A stretch of 64,000 nucleotides of DNA from Mobilicoccus massiliensis (GTDB taxonomy: Bacteria; Actinomycetota; Actinomycetes; Actinomycetales; Dermatophilaceae). The translations under genes were made by a program, and so were the position numbers. Numbering within the stretch: position 1 is the stretch's first letter; each line of letters opens with the position of its first letter. Of this stretch, positions 33,569-42,271 are shown piece by piece. The notes under the pieces are model-generated. The model worked only from the letters and a program-made list of their open reading frames with translations. It did no database searches and had not been told where the DNA came from. The DNA is taken from the NCBI RefSeq assembly GCF_000826525.2, contig NZ_LN651327.1:186001-250000 (forward strand), given 5' to 3'.

Positions 33569-35080
33569 ATGTCCTCGCTCTCCACGCCGGCGGTACTCAC
33601 GCCGCCCGCGGGCTGGGGCGTGGGTCAGCAGGTCTCCTCGTCCACGTTCGTCGACCTCGACGACGACCAGCTGCTCACCGAGCTGCGCACGATCGAGACG
33701 GTGAGCGCGTGGCTCGCGGCCAGGGGTGTCGCAGTCGTGGAGGAGCTGTCGCGGCGTCGTGAGGACTCGGTCCTCGAGCGGCTCGATCCCGATGCGTCCG
33801 GCCGCGAGCGCACGTTGGCCCGCATCGGCGCGCGTGAGTCGGTCATCGACGAGATCGCGTTGGCCACCGGAGTCGGGCAGCGGGCGGCGACCACGCGCGT
33901 GCAACTCGCGCGCCACGATGCCGAGCGGCACGCGCCCATCCGTGAGGCGTTGGCTGCCGGGGCGATGTCGTGGTCGCGGGCGGTGCAGGTGCTCGTACGC
34001 GCCGACGCCGTCGACTCCCATGTGGTGCCGCGCATCGTCGCCGAGGTGCTCGCGCCGTGGAACACCCACCCCGACAGCGGAGACGACGGTGGCCTCGATG
34101 TGCCGCAGACCGTGTTCTCCTGGCGTCTGGGTCGGGCGGTGGCCGCCGCGACGACCAGCGCCGCGCGCCATGAGCACGCGGTCGAGAACCGCGACGCGTG
34201 GGCGACCATCACGCCCGATGCCGACGGGTGCCTCTCGGCCACCGGAGACGCGGCGCGCATCGCCGGTGCCTTCAACCGCGTCGAGGGCATCGCCCGCCGG
34301 CTCCGTCGCCAGGGCGACGCACGCACCCTCGCCCAGTTGCGCTCCGATGTCACCCTCGACCTCCTCCAGCACAGGCAGCTTCCTCTCGCCACCGGTGACG
34401 AGCCGGGTGAAGCGTTCGCCGCATACGACACCTTCGGTGGTCGGTTGCCCGCGGCGCGCGTCGACGTGACGATCTCGGCGGCCTCGCTCCTCGGTCTCGA
34501 CGACCAACCCGGGACGATCGTCGTCGGTGGTCGCGAGGAGCACCTGGCGGCGCACGCCCTGCGGCGCGTCGCGCACGCCGAAGGCTCCGTGTGGCGGCGG
34601 CTGGTCACCGACCCGACCACCGGGTACATGGCCGACCTGTCGACCACGCGGTACGCGATCACCGGTGAGCTGCGCGAGCGCGTCATCGCGCGAGATCGTC
34701 ACTCCCGGGTGCCCGGCAGCATGCGACCCGCGCAGTGGTGCGACACCGACCACGATGTCGACTTCCACCGGGGCGGTTCCTCCAGCGAATCCAACGTCTC
34801 GGCCAAGAACCGCCGCGGGCACAACCACAAGACGCAGGGGCGTTGGACGAGCGCGCGGGAGCCGGGTGTCCACGGCGCGATCACGTGGACGACTCCTGCG
34901 GGGCGCACCTACCGCACCACCCCACACGACTACCGCGACAATGCGACCCGCTGGCGCATGATCCGTACGCTCGCGCGCACGTCCGGCGTCGGTGATCCTC
35001 CCGACACGGGCCAGGGTTCGGCGCCCGGGCGGGCCACATCCCGGTCGCGATGGCGTGAGCCTGGGCCACCGCCCTTCTGA
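33569..35080 (+). CDS. DUF222/HNH-endonuclease family protein with lost zinc ligands
   Basis: Protein of 503 residues of the DUF222 (13E12 repeat) family common in actinomycetes. The helical DUF222 domain is at about 35-330 and an HNH domain at about 370-430. The HNH core CDTDHDVDFHRGG keeps the catalytic-type His. The structural cysteines of the usual CRFPGC and LCRxHH motifs are replaced (SRVPGS and KNRRGHNH), so metal binding of the zinc knuckle is doubtful. A Gly/Arg/Pro-rich tail follows. The family is multicopy and has been linked to phage attachment repeats, but no second copy or terminal repeat is seen here. Confidence 0.78.
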   Translation: MSSLSTPAVLTPPAGWGVGQQVSSSTFVDLDDDQLLTELRTIETVSAWLAARGVAVVEELSRRREDSVLERLDPDASGRERTLARIGARESVIDEIALATGVGQRAATTRVQLARHDAERHAPIREALAAGAMSWSRAVQVLVRADAVDSHVVPRIVAEVLAPWNTHPDSGDDGGLDVPQTVFSWRLGRAVAAATTSAARHEHAVENRDAWATITPDADGCLSATGDAARIAGAFNRVEGIARRLRRQGDARTLAQLRSDVTLDLLQHRQLPLATGDEPGEAFAAYDTFGGRLPAARVDVTISAASLLGLDDQPGTIVVGGREEHLAAHALRRVAHAEGSVWRRLVTDPTTGYMADLSTTRYAITGELRERVIARDRHSRVPGSMRPAQWCDTDHDVDFHRGGSSSESNVSAKNRRGHNHKTQGRWTSAREPGVHGAITWTTPAGRTYRTTPHDYRDNATRWRMIRTLARTSGVGDPPDTGQGSAPGRATSRSRWREPGPPPF

Positions 35081-35305
35081 CGACGCTGGGTCGCGACCAC
35101 GAGCGCGACGTCCACATGCTGGACCCTGCGCTCGGAATGTGACGAAGGTCGAATTCTGCGGTTTCTCACGGTGGTGAGCGCCCTCTCCGCGGCGGCCCCG
35201 CAGGTGGGTGAGCACGCGTTCGAGGTGCCTTGCGTTGGACATCCCACCTGGTCATGCGTTTACGTGGGTCGCCGTTTTGCCCACCCCCACCACGGAGGAG
35301 AACGC

Positions 35306-36820
35306 ATGCCGGACGAACAACGAGGAGCCACCGCTCTGTCCGACGACCGTCGTCTCGAGGTCGAGCACGTCACCGTCGTCGAGCCCAAACCCATGCGCAC
35401 GGCCATCACCGGGGCCGTCGTCGGCAACGGGATGGAGTGGTACGACTTCGGCATCTACGGCTACCTGACCGCGACGATGACGACGGTCTTCGTGCCGAAC
35501 GTGCCCAAGGAATGGCAGCTCGTCGTCGTCCTCGCCGGCTTCGCGGTGAGCTTTCTCGTGCGCCCGATCGGCGGCATCATCCTCGGCCCGCTCGGCGACC
35601 GTATCGGCCGTCAGAAGACGTTGGCGTTGACGATGATCATGATGTCGCTCGCCACCGGCGCGATCGGTGTGCTGCCGACCAGTGCGCAGGTCGGCAACTG
35701 GGCCATCGTCGGGCTCATCGTCTGTCGCATGATCCAGGGTTTCTCCACCGGCGGTGAGTACGCGGGGGCCACGACGTTCGTCTCCGAATACGCGCCCGAC
35801 AACAAGCGCGGGTTCCTCGCCAGCATCCTCGACACCGGCTCCTACCTCGGGTTCGCCGTCGGTGCCGCGACCGTCGCCCTGTGCCAGGTTCTTCTCGGTC
35901 AGGAGACCATGCTCGACTGGGGCTGGCGGGTGCCGTTCCTGCTCGCGCTGCCGCTCGGTGTCATCGCGCTGTACTTCCGGCTCCGTATCGAGGAGTCCCC
36001 GGCGTTCGAGCAGACCAAGGCCGTCGTCGACGCGGCCGGTGACGACATCGCCGAGGGGCGCCAGACTCTCGGCCTCGGTGGCCTGCTGCGCCACCACTGG
36101 CGTCCGATCCTCATCGCGATCGCGCTCGTCGGCGCGACCAACACCGCCGGCTACTCCCTCACCTCGTACATGCCGTCTTACCTCGAGGGCAACCACGGCT
36201 ACACGGCGTTGCAGGCGTCGGTCGCGACGATCCCCGCGCTCGTCGCGCTGTCGATCGCGGTGCCGTTCGTCGGTCGCCTCTCCGACCGCATCGGCCGAAA
36301 GCCCGTGTACGCCATCGCGATCGTGTCGACGATCCTGTTGACGATCCCGGCGTACATGATGATGGCGACGCCGTCGCTCGTGTGGATCTCGATGCTCATG
36401 CTGGCGTTCTCGGTGACGTTCTACGTGGCGATCTCGGCCTCCGCCCTGCCGGCGCTGTTCCCCACCGCGTCCCGCTACGGAGCCATGGCCATCGCCTACA
36501 ACATCTCGGTCTCGCTGTTCGGCGGCACCGCCCCGATGATCGGCGAACTGCTCGTCAAGACCACCGGCATCACCATCGCGCCGGCGTTCTACACGATGAC
36601 GTTCGCCGTCCTCGGCGGCATCGCCCTGCTGACGATGAAGGAGAGCGCGAAGAAGCCGTTGCCCGGCTCGATGCCGACCGTCGGCTCCACGCAGGAGGCA
36701 CACGACCTCGTCGCCACGCAGGAGGAGAACCCGCACCTCGAGGTCTCCGAACTCCCCTTCGACGAGCACGACGCCGCCACCGCGGCTCTGAGCGGCGACG
36801 CCCCGGCGCCCACGGCCTGA
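35306..36820 (+). CDS. MHS-family (ProP-type) major facilitator transporter
   Basis: Metabolite:H+ symporter of 504 residues in the MHS branch of the MFS, with 12 membrane helices. Diagnostic features are GMEWYDFGIYGYLT in helix 1, the loop-2 motif GPLGDRIGRQKTL and its repeat GRLSDRIGRKP, and RMIQGFSTGGEYAG in helix 4. Relatives carry proline/betaine, alpha-ketoglutarate, citrate or shikimate. The C-terminal tail of about 60 residues is acidic. ATG 35306 has GGAGGAG upstream. The substrate is not predictable from context. Confidence 0.85.
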   Translation: MPDEQRGATALSDDRRLEVEHVTVVEPKPMRTAITGAVVGNGMEWYDFGIYGYLTATMTTVFVPNVPKEWQLVVVLAGFAVSFLVRPIGGIILGPLGDRIGRQKTLALTMIMMSLATGAIGVLPTSAQVGNWAIVGLIVCRMIQGFSTGGEYAGATTFVSEYAPDNKRGFLASILDTGSYLGFAVGAATVALCQVLLGQETMLDWGWRVPFLLALPLGVIALYFRLRIEESPAFEQTKAVVDAAGDDIAEGRQTLGLGGLLRHHWRPILIAIALVGATNTAGYSLTSYMPSYLEGNHGYTALQASVATIPALVALSIAVPFVGRLSDRIGRKPVYAIAIVSTILLTIPAYMMMATPSLVWISMLMLAFSVTFYVAISASALPALFPTASRYGAMAIAYNISVSLFGGTAPMIGELLVKTTGITIAPAFYTMTFAVLGGIALLTMKESAKKPLPGSMPTVGSTQEAHDLVATQEENPHLEVSELPFDEHDAATAALSGDAPAPTA

Positions 36821-36837
36821 GGCGGGCACCTCGATGC

Positions 36838-36884
36838 CCGGGGGAGTGAGAGACGTTGTGATTCAACGCCTCTCACTTCCCCGG
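36838..36884. terminator. Long stem-loop after the MHS transporter gene
   Basis: Outer arms 36838-36852 and 36870-36884 pair over 15 bp with one G-T wobble. After one A/C mismatch, an inner CGTTG/CAACG stem (36854-36858 with 36864-36868) closes a 5-nt loop. It starts 17 nt after the stop codon. No T-tract is present, as is typical for high-GC terminators. Confidence 0.6.
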
Positions 36885-36905
36885 TATTCGGGCGTGAGGG
36901 GGTAG

Positions 36906-36923
36906 CGTCGAGCGGACTCGACG
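36906..36923 (+). promoter_or_regulatory. Hairpin in the leader of the penicillin-acylase-type gene
   Basis: CGTCGAG-CGGA-CTCGACG forms a perfect 7-bp stem with a tetraloop ending just before the ribosome-binding site (GAGGAGG). It could modulate translation or stabilise the mRNA; this is not established. Confidence 0.3.
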
Positions 36924-36936
36924 AGGAGGTCCACTG

Positions 36937-39336
36937 ATGACGTCACGCTCGACCCGCGCCCGAATGGCCGCGTTGACCGGAGCAGGCAGTGTTGTCCTGG
37001 CGCTCGTCGCCGCTCCGGCCTTCGGCGCCTCGCCCAGGCCCGAGGGAAAGCAGGTGCCGACGACGCATCGCACCGTCGCCGGCCTGGACAAGACGGCGAC
37101 GATCGATGTGGATCGCTGGGGCGTGCCGCATATCTCGGCTTCCTCCACCGACGACGCGTTCCTCGCTCAGGGATTCAACGCCGCGCGGGATCGGCTGTTT
37201 CAGATCGACCTGTCGCACCGGCGCGGACTCGGCAGGCTGTCGGAGGTGTTCGGCGAGAAGTACGTGGAGCAGGATCGGGCTGCGCGCCTGTTCCTGTACC
37301 GCGGTGACATGGACGCGGAGTGGGCTGCCTACGGCCCTGACTCCAAGCGCATCGCGACGAAGTTCGCGGCCGGTGTCAACGCGTACATCGACTGGCTCGA
37401 GCAGCACCCCGACAAGCTGCCGCCGGAGTTCCGGGCGCTCGGTTACACCCCCGATAGGTGGAAGCCGGAGGACGTCGTGCGCATCCGCACCCACGCCCTC
37501 GTCAGCGGCCTCGACGACGAGGTGGCCCGTGCGAAGCTCGCCTGCGCGAACGCTCTCGACCTCGACGATCTACGGATGAAGCGTCAGCCGGAGACGACGA
37601 CCTCGGTGCCCGCCGGGCTCGATCCGTGCCTGCCGAAGGATGTCCTCGCCACCTACAAACTCGCTACGCAGCCGGTGGAGTTCTCCGGGGACGTGAAGGC
37701 GCCGGTGCGGTTCACGCCGGCCCCGGCGGGTGGAGGTGCCGACGGTGCCGAGAAGGAGGGCAGCAACAACTGGGTCGTCTCGCCGCGGCGTACGGCGACC
37801 GGTCGGCCGATACTCGCGAACGATCCCCACCGAGTGCATCAGGCGCCCTCGCTGCGGTACATCGCGCACCTCAAGGCGCCCGGCATGAACGTCATCGGCG
37901 GCGGCGAGCCTGCGTTGCCCGGCATCTCCATCGGCCACAACGACACGATCGCCTTCGGGCTCACGATCTTCGGCACCGACGCGCAGGACCTCTACGTCTA
38001 TGACCTGAACGACGACGGCAGCGCCTACCGCTACCAGGGCGGATGGGAGGAGATCCGCACCGAGACCGAGAGGATCCCCGTTCGTGGCGGCTCGATCGAG
38101 GAGCGGCAGGTCCGATTCACCCGCCACGGCCCGATCGTGCACATCGACAACAAGACCCGAAAGGCGTACGCCGTGCGGTCGGTGTGGACCGAGCCCGGCA
38201 CATCCGCCTACTTCGCGAGTACCGGGTACATGAGGGCGCGGTCCTGGCCGGAATTCCTCGAGGCGTTGAAGCGCTGGGGTGCGCCGGGAGAGAACCAGGT
38301 GTACGCCGACGTCCACGGCAATATCGGCTGGAAGCCGGGCACGTTCGCCCCACGCCGCAAGGGCTACGACGGCCTGCTGCCCGTACCCGGCGACGGGCGG
38401 TACGAGTGGAACGGCTACGTGCCCAACGACAAGCTGCCCTCGGCGTACAACCCGCGGCAGGGCTGGTTCGCGACCGCCAACCAGTTCAACCTCGATCCGG
38501 GTACGGCGAAGGAGAACGTCACCGCGTACCAGTGGACGGGGCCCGAGCGGTATCGGCGCATCTCCCGGGTGCTCTCGCGTCAGCCGCGGCACACGCTGGA
38601 GGACTCGAAACGGTTGCAGCACGACGTAACCTCGCCGCGGGCGCAGACGGTGGCTCGGTTGACACGCTCGCTCACCAGTGACGACCCGACGACGATCGCG
38701 GCGCTCGACCTCGTGTCTGGGTGGAACGGTTCGGAGCCCCTCGGTTCGGTCCCCGCGACACTCTTCGAGAAGTACTGGCAACCGCGAATCAACACGGCCG
38801 TGCGCGACGCGCTCGTCCCGGAGCAACAGCGGGAACTGCTCGCGGAAGTGGATTGGCTCGTCGTCGAGGACCTGCTCAAACACCCCAAGAAGTACGCCGA
38901 TCGTCTTGGTGCCGATCCGGCTGCCGTGCGCGATGAGCTTCTGCTCGCCACGCTCACCGATGCGTACCGGGCAGCGCTCGCCGAGCTCGGACCGGTCTCC
39001 GATGACGCCTGGGGTTACCGCGGCAACGCCGTTGCGATGGAACACCCTCTCGGCGCGATGGATCCCCGGTTGAACGTGGGGCCGTTCGCGATCCCGGGCT
39101 CGCGGACAACACCGATCGCGGCCGGACGGGCGTCGTACAAGCAGGTCATCGACGTCGGTAACTGGGACGCGTCCTGGGTGATGAACACGCCCGGCCAGTC
39201 CGGGGACCCGTTCGACAAGCACTACCGCGATCTCGCCGAGCCCTGGTCCAAGGGCCGGTACGTGCCGATGCTCTACAGCCCCGCCGCGATCGCCAAGCAC
39301 ACCGAGGAGCGCATCGTCCTGCAGCCGAAGGAGTGA
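36937..39336 (+). CDS. Penicillin acylase family protein (secreted Ntn-hydrolase)
   Basis: Precursor of 799 residues. A signal peptide (about 1-30, ending near AFGASP), an alpha-subunit region and a beta subunit beginning at Ser276 in GSNNWVVS are visible; autocatalytic cleavage between Gly275 and Ser276 would create the N-terminal nucleophile. Other family landmarks are RWGVPHI, QGFNAARDRLFQID and the Asn of GEPALPGISIGHND. The family hydrolyses amides such as beta-lactam side chains or acyl-homoserine lactones; which of these applies cannot be told. A stem-loop precedes its ribosome-binding site. Confidence 0.87.
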   Translation: MTSRSTRARMAALTGAGSVVLALVAAPAFGASPRPEGKQVPTTHRTVAGLDKTATIDVDRWGVPHISASSTDDAFLAQGFNAARDRLFQIDLSHRRGLGRLSEVFGEKYVEQDRAARLFLYRGDMDAEWAAYGPDSKRIATKFAAGVNAYIDWLEQHPDKLPPEFRALGYTPDRWKPEDVVRIRTHALVSGLDDEVARAKLACANALDLDDLRMKRQPETTTSVPAGLDPCLPKDVLATYKLATQPVEFSGDVKAPVRFTPAPAGGGADGAEKEGSNNWVVSPRRTATGRPILANDPHRVHQAPSLRYIAHLKAPGMNVIGGGEPALPGISIGHNDTIAFGLTIFGTDAQDLYVYDLNDDGSAYRYQGGWEEIRTETERIPVRGGSIEERQVRFTRHGPIVHIDNKTRKAYAVRSVWTEPGTSAYFASTGYMRARSWPEFLEALKRWGAPGENQVYADVHGNIGWKPGTFAPRRKGYDGLLPVPGDGRYEWNGYVPNDKLPSAYNPRQGWFATANQFNLDPGTAKENVTAYQWTGPERYRRISRVLSRQPRHTLEDSKRLQHDVTSPRAQTVARLTRSLTSDDPTTIAALDLVSGWNGSEPLGSVPATLFEKYWQPRINTAVRDALVPEQQRELLAEVDWLVVEDLLKHPKKYADRLGADPAAVRDELLLATLTDAYRAALAELGPVSDDAWGYRGNAVAMEHPLGAMDPRLNVGPFAIPGSRTTPIAAGRASYKQVIDVGNWDASWVMNTPGQSGDPFDKHYRDLAEPWSKGRYVPMLYSPAAIAKHTEERIVLQPKE

Positions 39337-39364
39337 GATCCGCGGCGTATGACACCCTCGGCGG

Positions 39365-40597
39365 GTGAGCATGACGACCCCGGTGATCGTTCGTGTGGCG
39401 ACCGACTCCGACGACGACCGGCTCGCCTCGGCGCGCCTGTCGTCGGAGGCGTTCGGGTACTCGACGCCGCGTCGGGCGGCGGACGTCGATCCGCTCAACG
39501 GCTCGGGGCGCACGATGTACCTCGCCGAGCGTGGGGGTGCCGTCGTGGGCAAGGCGGCCGACCGGGAGTACGACAGTTGGTTCGGGGGCCGGGAGGTGCC
39601 GACCAGCGGAGTCGCCTCGGTCACCGTGGCCGTCGAGGAGCGGGGCCGGGGCACGATGCGAGCCCTCATGGTCGAGCTCATGGGCCGGGCACGAGACCGC
39701 GGGGCGGTGCTCTCGACGCTCGTTCCGACGGTGCCCGGCGTCTACCGCGGGCTGGGCTACGAGTCCGTGACGACGTACGAGCACCTGCGTCTGCCGACCC
39801 AGCAGCTCGCTCGTGTCACGGCACCGCGGGACGGAACGACGAGACGGGCCACGCCCGAGGACTGGCCTGACATCGAGGCCGTCTACGACACGTGGGCGGC
39901 GGCGCAGAACGGCCCCCTGACGCGGCGCGGACCCTCGTTCACGTCGACTCCGGCCGACGTGCTCGGGGAGCGGGCGTTCACCCTCGCCCTCGACGCCGGG
40001 GGGTCGGTCGTGGGGTACGCGAGTTGGCGTCACACGGGCGGGTACTACGGCGACGGCCTCCTCGAGGTCGACGACGTCATCGCCCTCACCCGCGACGGCT
40101 ACCGGCTGCTGCTCGCGGCGCTCGGGTCGACGTACGCGGTGGCGCCCACGACGGAGCTCATGTCGTCCGGATCCTCCGGCCTCGACCTCCTGCGACTCGT
40201 CCTGCCCGACCGGCCCTGGACCTCGAACGAGACCGACCACTACATGCTCGCGATCCTCGACGTGCCCGGCGCCTTCGAAGCTCGGGGGTACCCGAGCGGC
40301 CTGGACGCGACCGTGCGTTTCGCCGTCGCGGGTTCAGTCCTCGACGACGTCGACGGCGCCTACGAACTCACGGTGCGCGACGGGTCGGGCAGATGCCGCC
40401 GGGTCGACGCCGCCTCCCGAACGGACGGGAGCGCCACGTTCACGCCGGGCGGCCTCGCACTGCTCTACTCCGGCGCCCAGAGCTGCGCAAACATCTCGGC
40501 GATCGGCGGACTCGTGGCCAGAGAGCTCCCGGCGGAGGGCAGCCTGCTCGACGCGCTGTTCGGCGGCCGGCAGGTGCATATCCGCGACAGCTTCTGA
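39365..40597 (+). CDS. Eis-like GNAT N-acetyltransferase
   Basis: Protein of 410 residues with the three-part layout of Eis ('enhanced intracellular survival'): an N-terminal GNAT domain (VASVTVAVEERGRGTMRALM, with the RGRG acetyl-CoA loop), a second GNAT-like domain (about 155-295) and a C-terminal SCP2-like domain (about 300-400). The terminal carboxylate after SF matches the family, in which it acts in catalysis. Eis proteins acetylate amines including aminoglycosides. The substrate here is unknown. The start is GTG 39365; an ATG two codons later is an alternative. Confidence 0.8.
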   Translation: MSMTTPVIVRVATDSDDDRLASARLSSEAFGYSTPRRAADVDPLNGSGRTMYLAERGGAVVGKAADREYDSWFGGREVPTSGVASVTVAVEERGRGTMRALMVELMGRARDRGAVLSTLVPTVPGVYRGLGYESVTTYEHLRLPTQQLARVTAPRDGTTRRATPEDWPDIEAVYDTWAAAQNGPLTRRGPSFTSTPADVLGERAFTLALDAGGSVVGYASWRHTGGYYGDGLLEVDDVIALTRDGYRLLLAALGSTYAVAPTTELMSSGSSGLDLLRLVLPDRPWTSNETDHYMLAILDVPGAFEARGYPSGLDATVRFAVAGSVLDDVDGAYELTVRDGSGRCRRVDAASRTDGSATFTPGGLALLYSGAQSCANISAIGGLVARELPAEGSLLDALFGGRQVHIRDSF

Positions 40598-40600
40598 GCG

Positions 40601-40960
40601 TCAGCTCGTCACCCAGGTCAGGGCGGCGTCGTACTCGTCGAGGTGGAAGGTCTTGACCTCGCAGGGTAGGACGCGGCCGGCAACGTCGGAGATCGTGCGC
40701 AGCCAGTCCTGGTGCGCGACGATCGCGCACTTCTCGACATGCCTGATGAGCGGGATGTTCTTGAGGTCCTCCCACATGGCCCGCGGCTCGATGTGGGTCA
40801 TGTCGACCTCGCCGTAGCGGGCGAGGAGCCGGAGCGTGCCGTGTTCCTCCTGAACCCGCTCGAGAACGGCGCGGCAGGCGACCATCTCGTCGGCGTTCAG
40901 GGCTCCGCTGTACTCGATGGTGACGAGGTTGGTGCCGGGTCGAACGTCGGTGGTAAGCAT
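40601..40960 (-). CDS. SpoIIAA-like (DUF3478) protein
   Basis: Small protein of 119 residues with a SpoIIAA/STAS-like fold as in DUF3478: alternating beta strands and helices, starting NLVTIEYSGALNADE and continuing LRLLARYGEV and KCAIVAHQDWLRTI. These proteins may bind lipids or act in stress adaptation; no reaction is known. A 12-bp palindrome lies 14 nt upstream of its ATG. Confidence 0.7.
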   Translation of the reverse strand: MLTTDVRPGTNLVTIEYSGALNADEMVACRAVLERVQEEHGTLRLLARYGEVDMTHIEPRAMWEDLKNIPLIRHVEKCAIVAHQDWLRTISDVAGRVLPCEVKTFHLDEYDAALTWVTS

Positions 40961-40973
40961 GCGCGTCCCTTCT

Positions 40974-40985
40974 TGTATCGATACA
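40974..40985. promoter_or_regulatory. 12-bp palindrome upstream of the SpoIIAA-like gene
   Basis: TGTATC-GATACA is perfect and sits in the 40-bp gap between two minus-strand genes. It is AT-rich for this genome. It resembles a repressor operator, but the cognate regulator is unknown. Confidence 0.4.
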
Positions 40986-41000
40986 TCAGGTCCCCGGTGT

Positions 41001-42209
41001 TCAGGACTCGACCTCCTGGGGCTGCGCGCCGCTCACGGCCTCCGTCAGCGTCGCGCCTTCGGCGATGAGGCCGGACCCGCGTTCGTAGTCGTCGTCGGCG
41101 TTGTAGGTGAGCACGCCGACGACCGTCTCGTCCGCGTCCGTGTACCAGACGGTGAAGCCGCCGGTGCGCTCGACGACCTTCTCGCTCTCGTGGCCGTCCC
41201 CCCACGCGGCGTACTGGATGGAGTGCTCGCCGATGTCGCTGAAGAAACCGGGGACGGCCTTCCACGACTCGGGCTCCTCCCCGCTGCCGTTGCTCGCTGC
41301 GGCGGCGTTCCGGCCGACGAGGCCGCCCATCTGGAGTGCGTCGCCCCAGTGTTCGACGTCGAGTGCGCGACCCGCCGTCACGTTGATTCCGCGGGCGGAG
41401 TCACCGGCGACCCACACTCCGGGCGCAGCGGAGAGGTGTTCGTCGGCGACGATGCGGCCTTCGTGCGTCTGCAGTCCGGCGGTCTCGGCGAGCTCGCCGC
41501 CGAGGGGCTTGATGCCGACGGCCGAGAGGATCATGTCGGGCGCGAGCGTCCGACCGTCGGAGAGGTGGACCGTGCGAGGTGCGTCGATGTGCGTCACCTC
41601 GGTCTCCGTGTGCAGGTCGACGCCGAGGTCGGTGAGCCACGAGGCGATCTGCTGCGAGACGTAGTCGCCGAGCCGCTTCTGCTGCGGGCCGGGCTCCGGA
41701 GTGACGAGCGTGACGTCGATGCCTCGGCGGGCGAGGGAGGCCGCGGCCTCGCACCCGATGAACCCGGATCCGATGACCACCGCCGTCTTCGAACGCTGCG
41801 CCGCGGCCACGAGGCGACGGTCGTCATCGAGGGAGCGAAGGAGATGGATGTCGGCGTCGGCATCGGCCTCGGGGAACGGCACCGGCGTGGCACCGGCCGC
41901 GATGACGAGCTGCCCGAAACCCACCTGCTCGCCCCCGGCCGTCACGGTGCGGTTCTCGAGGTCGATCGCCGTGACGTGCGTCGAGAGGCGCAGTTCGGCG
42001 TCCTTCGGCACCTTGGGCCCGATCGGGGTCGGCTCGACGGGCGGCCCGTCGACGAGGGAGTCCTTGGACAACGGCGGCCGCATGTACGGCTCGTCCATGT
42101 CGGCGGTGATGATGCCGATCGGCGACTTCCCGCCGGCCTTCGCGTACGACGCCGCGGCTCGGATGCCCGCAGGTCCACTACCGATGACGAGGAGTTCGTA
42201 GGCGCTCAT
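41001..42209 (-). CDS. FAD-dependent NAD(P)/ferredoxin reductase-type oxidoreductase
   Basis: Pyridine-nucleotide-disulfide-type reductase of 402 residues. The FAD site GSGPAGIRAA is at residues 10-19, and the NAD(P) site VVIGSGFIGCEAA lies near residues 145-160. A second FAD motif, VWVAGDSARG, is near 270. A C-terminal domain of the rubredoxin/ferredoxin reductase kind follows (about 320-395). No CxxC redox pair is seen. The electron partner is unknown; no ferredoxin or rubredoxin gene is adjacent. Confidence 0.8.
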   Translation of the reverse strand: MSAYELLVIGSGPAGIRAAASYAKAGGKSPIGIITADMDEPYMRPPLSKDSLVDGPPVEPTPIGPKVPKDAELRLSTHVTAIDLENRTVTAGGEQVGFGQLVIAAGATPVPFPEADADADIHLLRSLDDDRRLVAAAQRSKTAVVIGSGFIGCEAAASLARRGIDVTLVTPEPGPQQKRLGDYVSQQIASWLTDLGVDLHTETEVTHIDAPRTVHLSDGRTLAPDMILSAVGIKPLGGELAETAGLQTHEGRIVADEHLSAAPGVWVAGDSARGINVTAGRALDVEHWGDALQMGGLVGRNAAAASNGSGEEPESWKAVPGFFSDIGEHSIQYAAWGDGHESEKVVERTGGFTVWYTDADETVVGVLTYNADDDYERGSGLIAEGATLTEAVSGAQPQEVES

Positions 42210-42271
42210 GCCCCAGGCTTACCCGGTGCCGCAGCCCCTCATGCCACGGCGTCGTCGACGCGCCCGAAACC

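Noticed and set aside
33357..35080. Mobile element suggested by the 13E12-type DUF222/HNH protein
   Set aside because: No terminal repeats, integrase, transposase or second copy are visible in the window.
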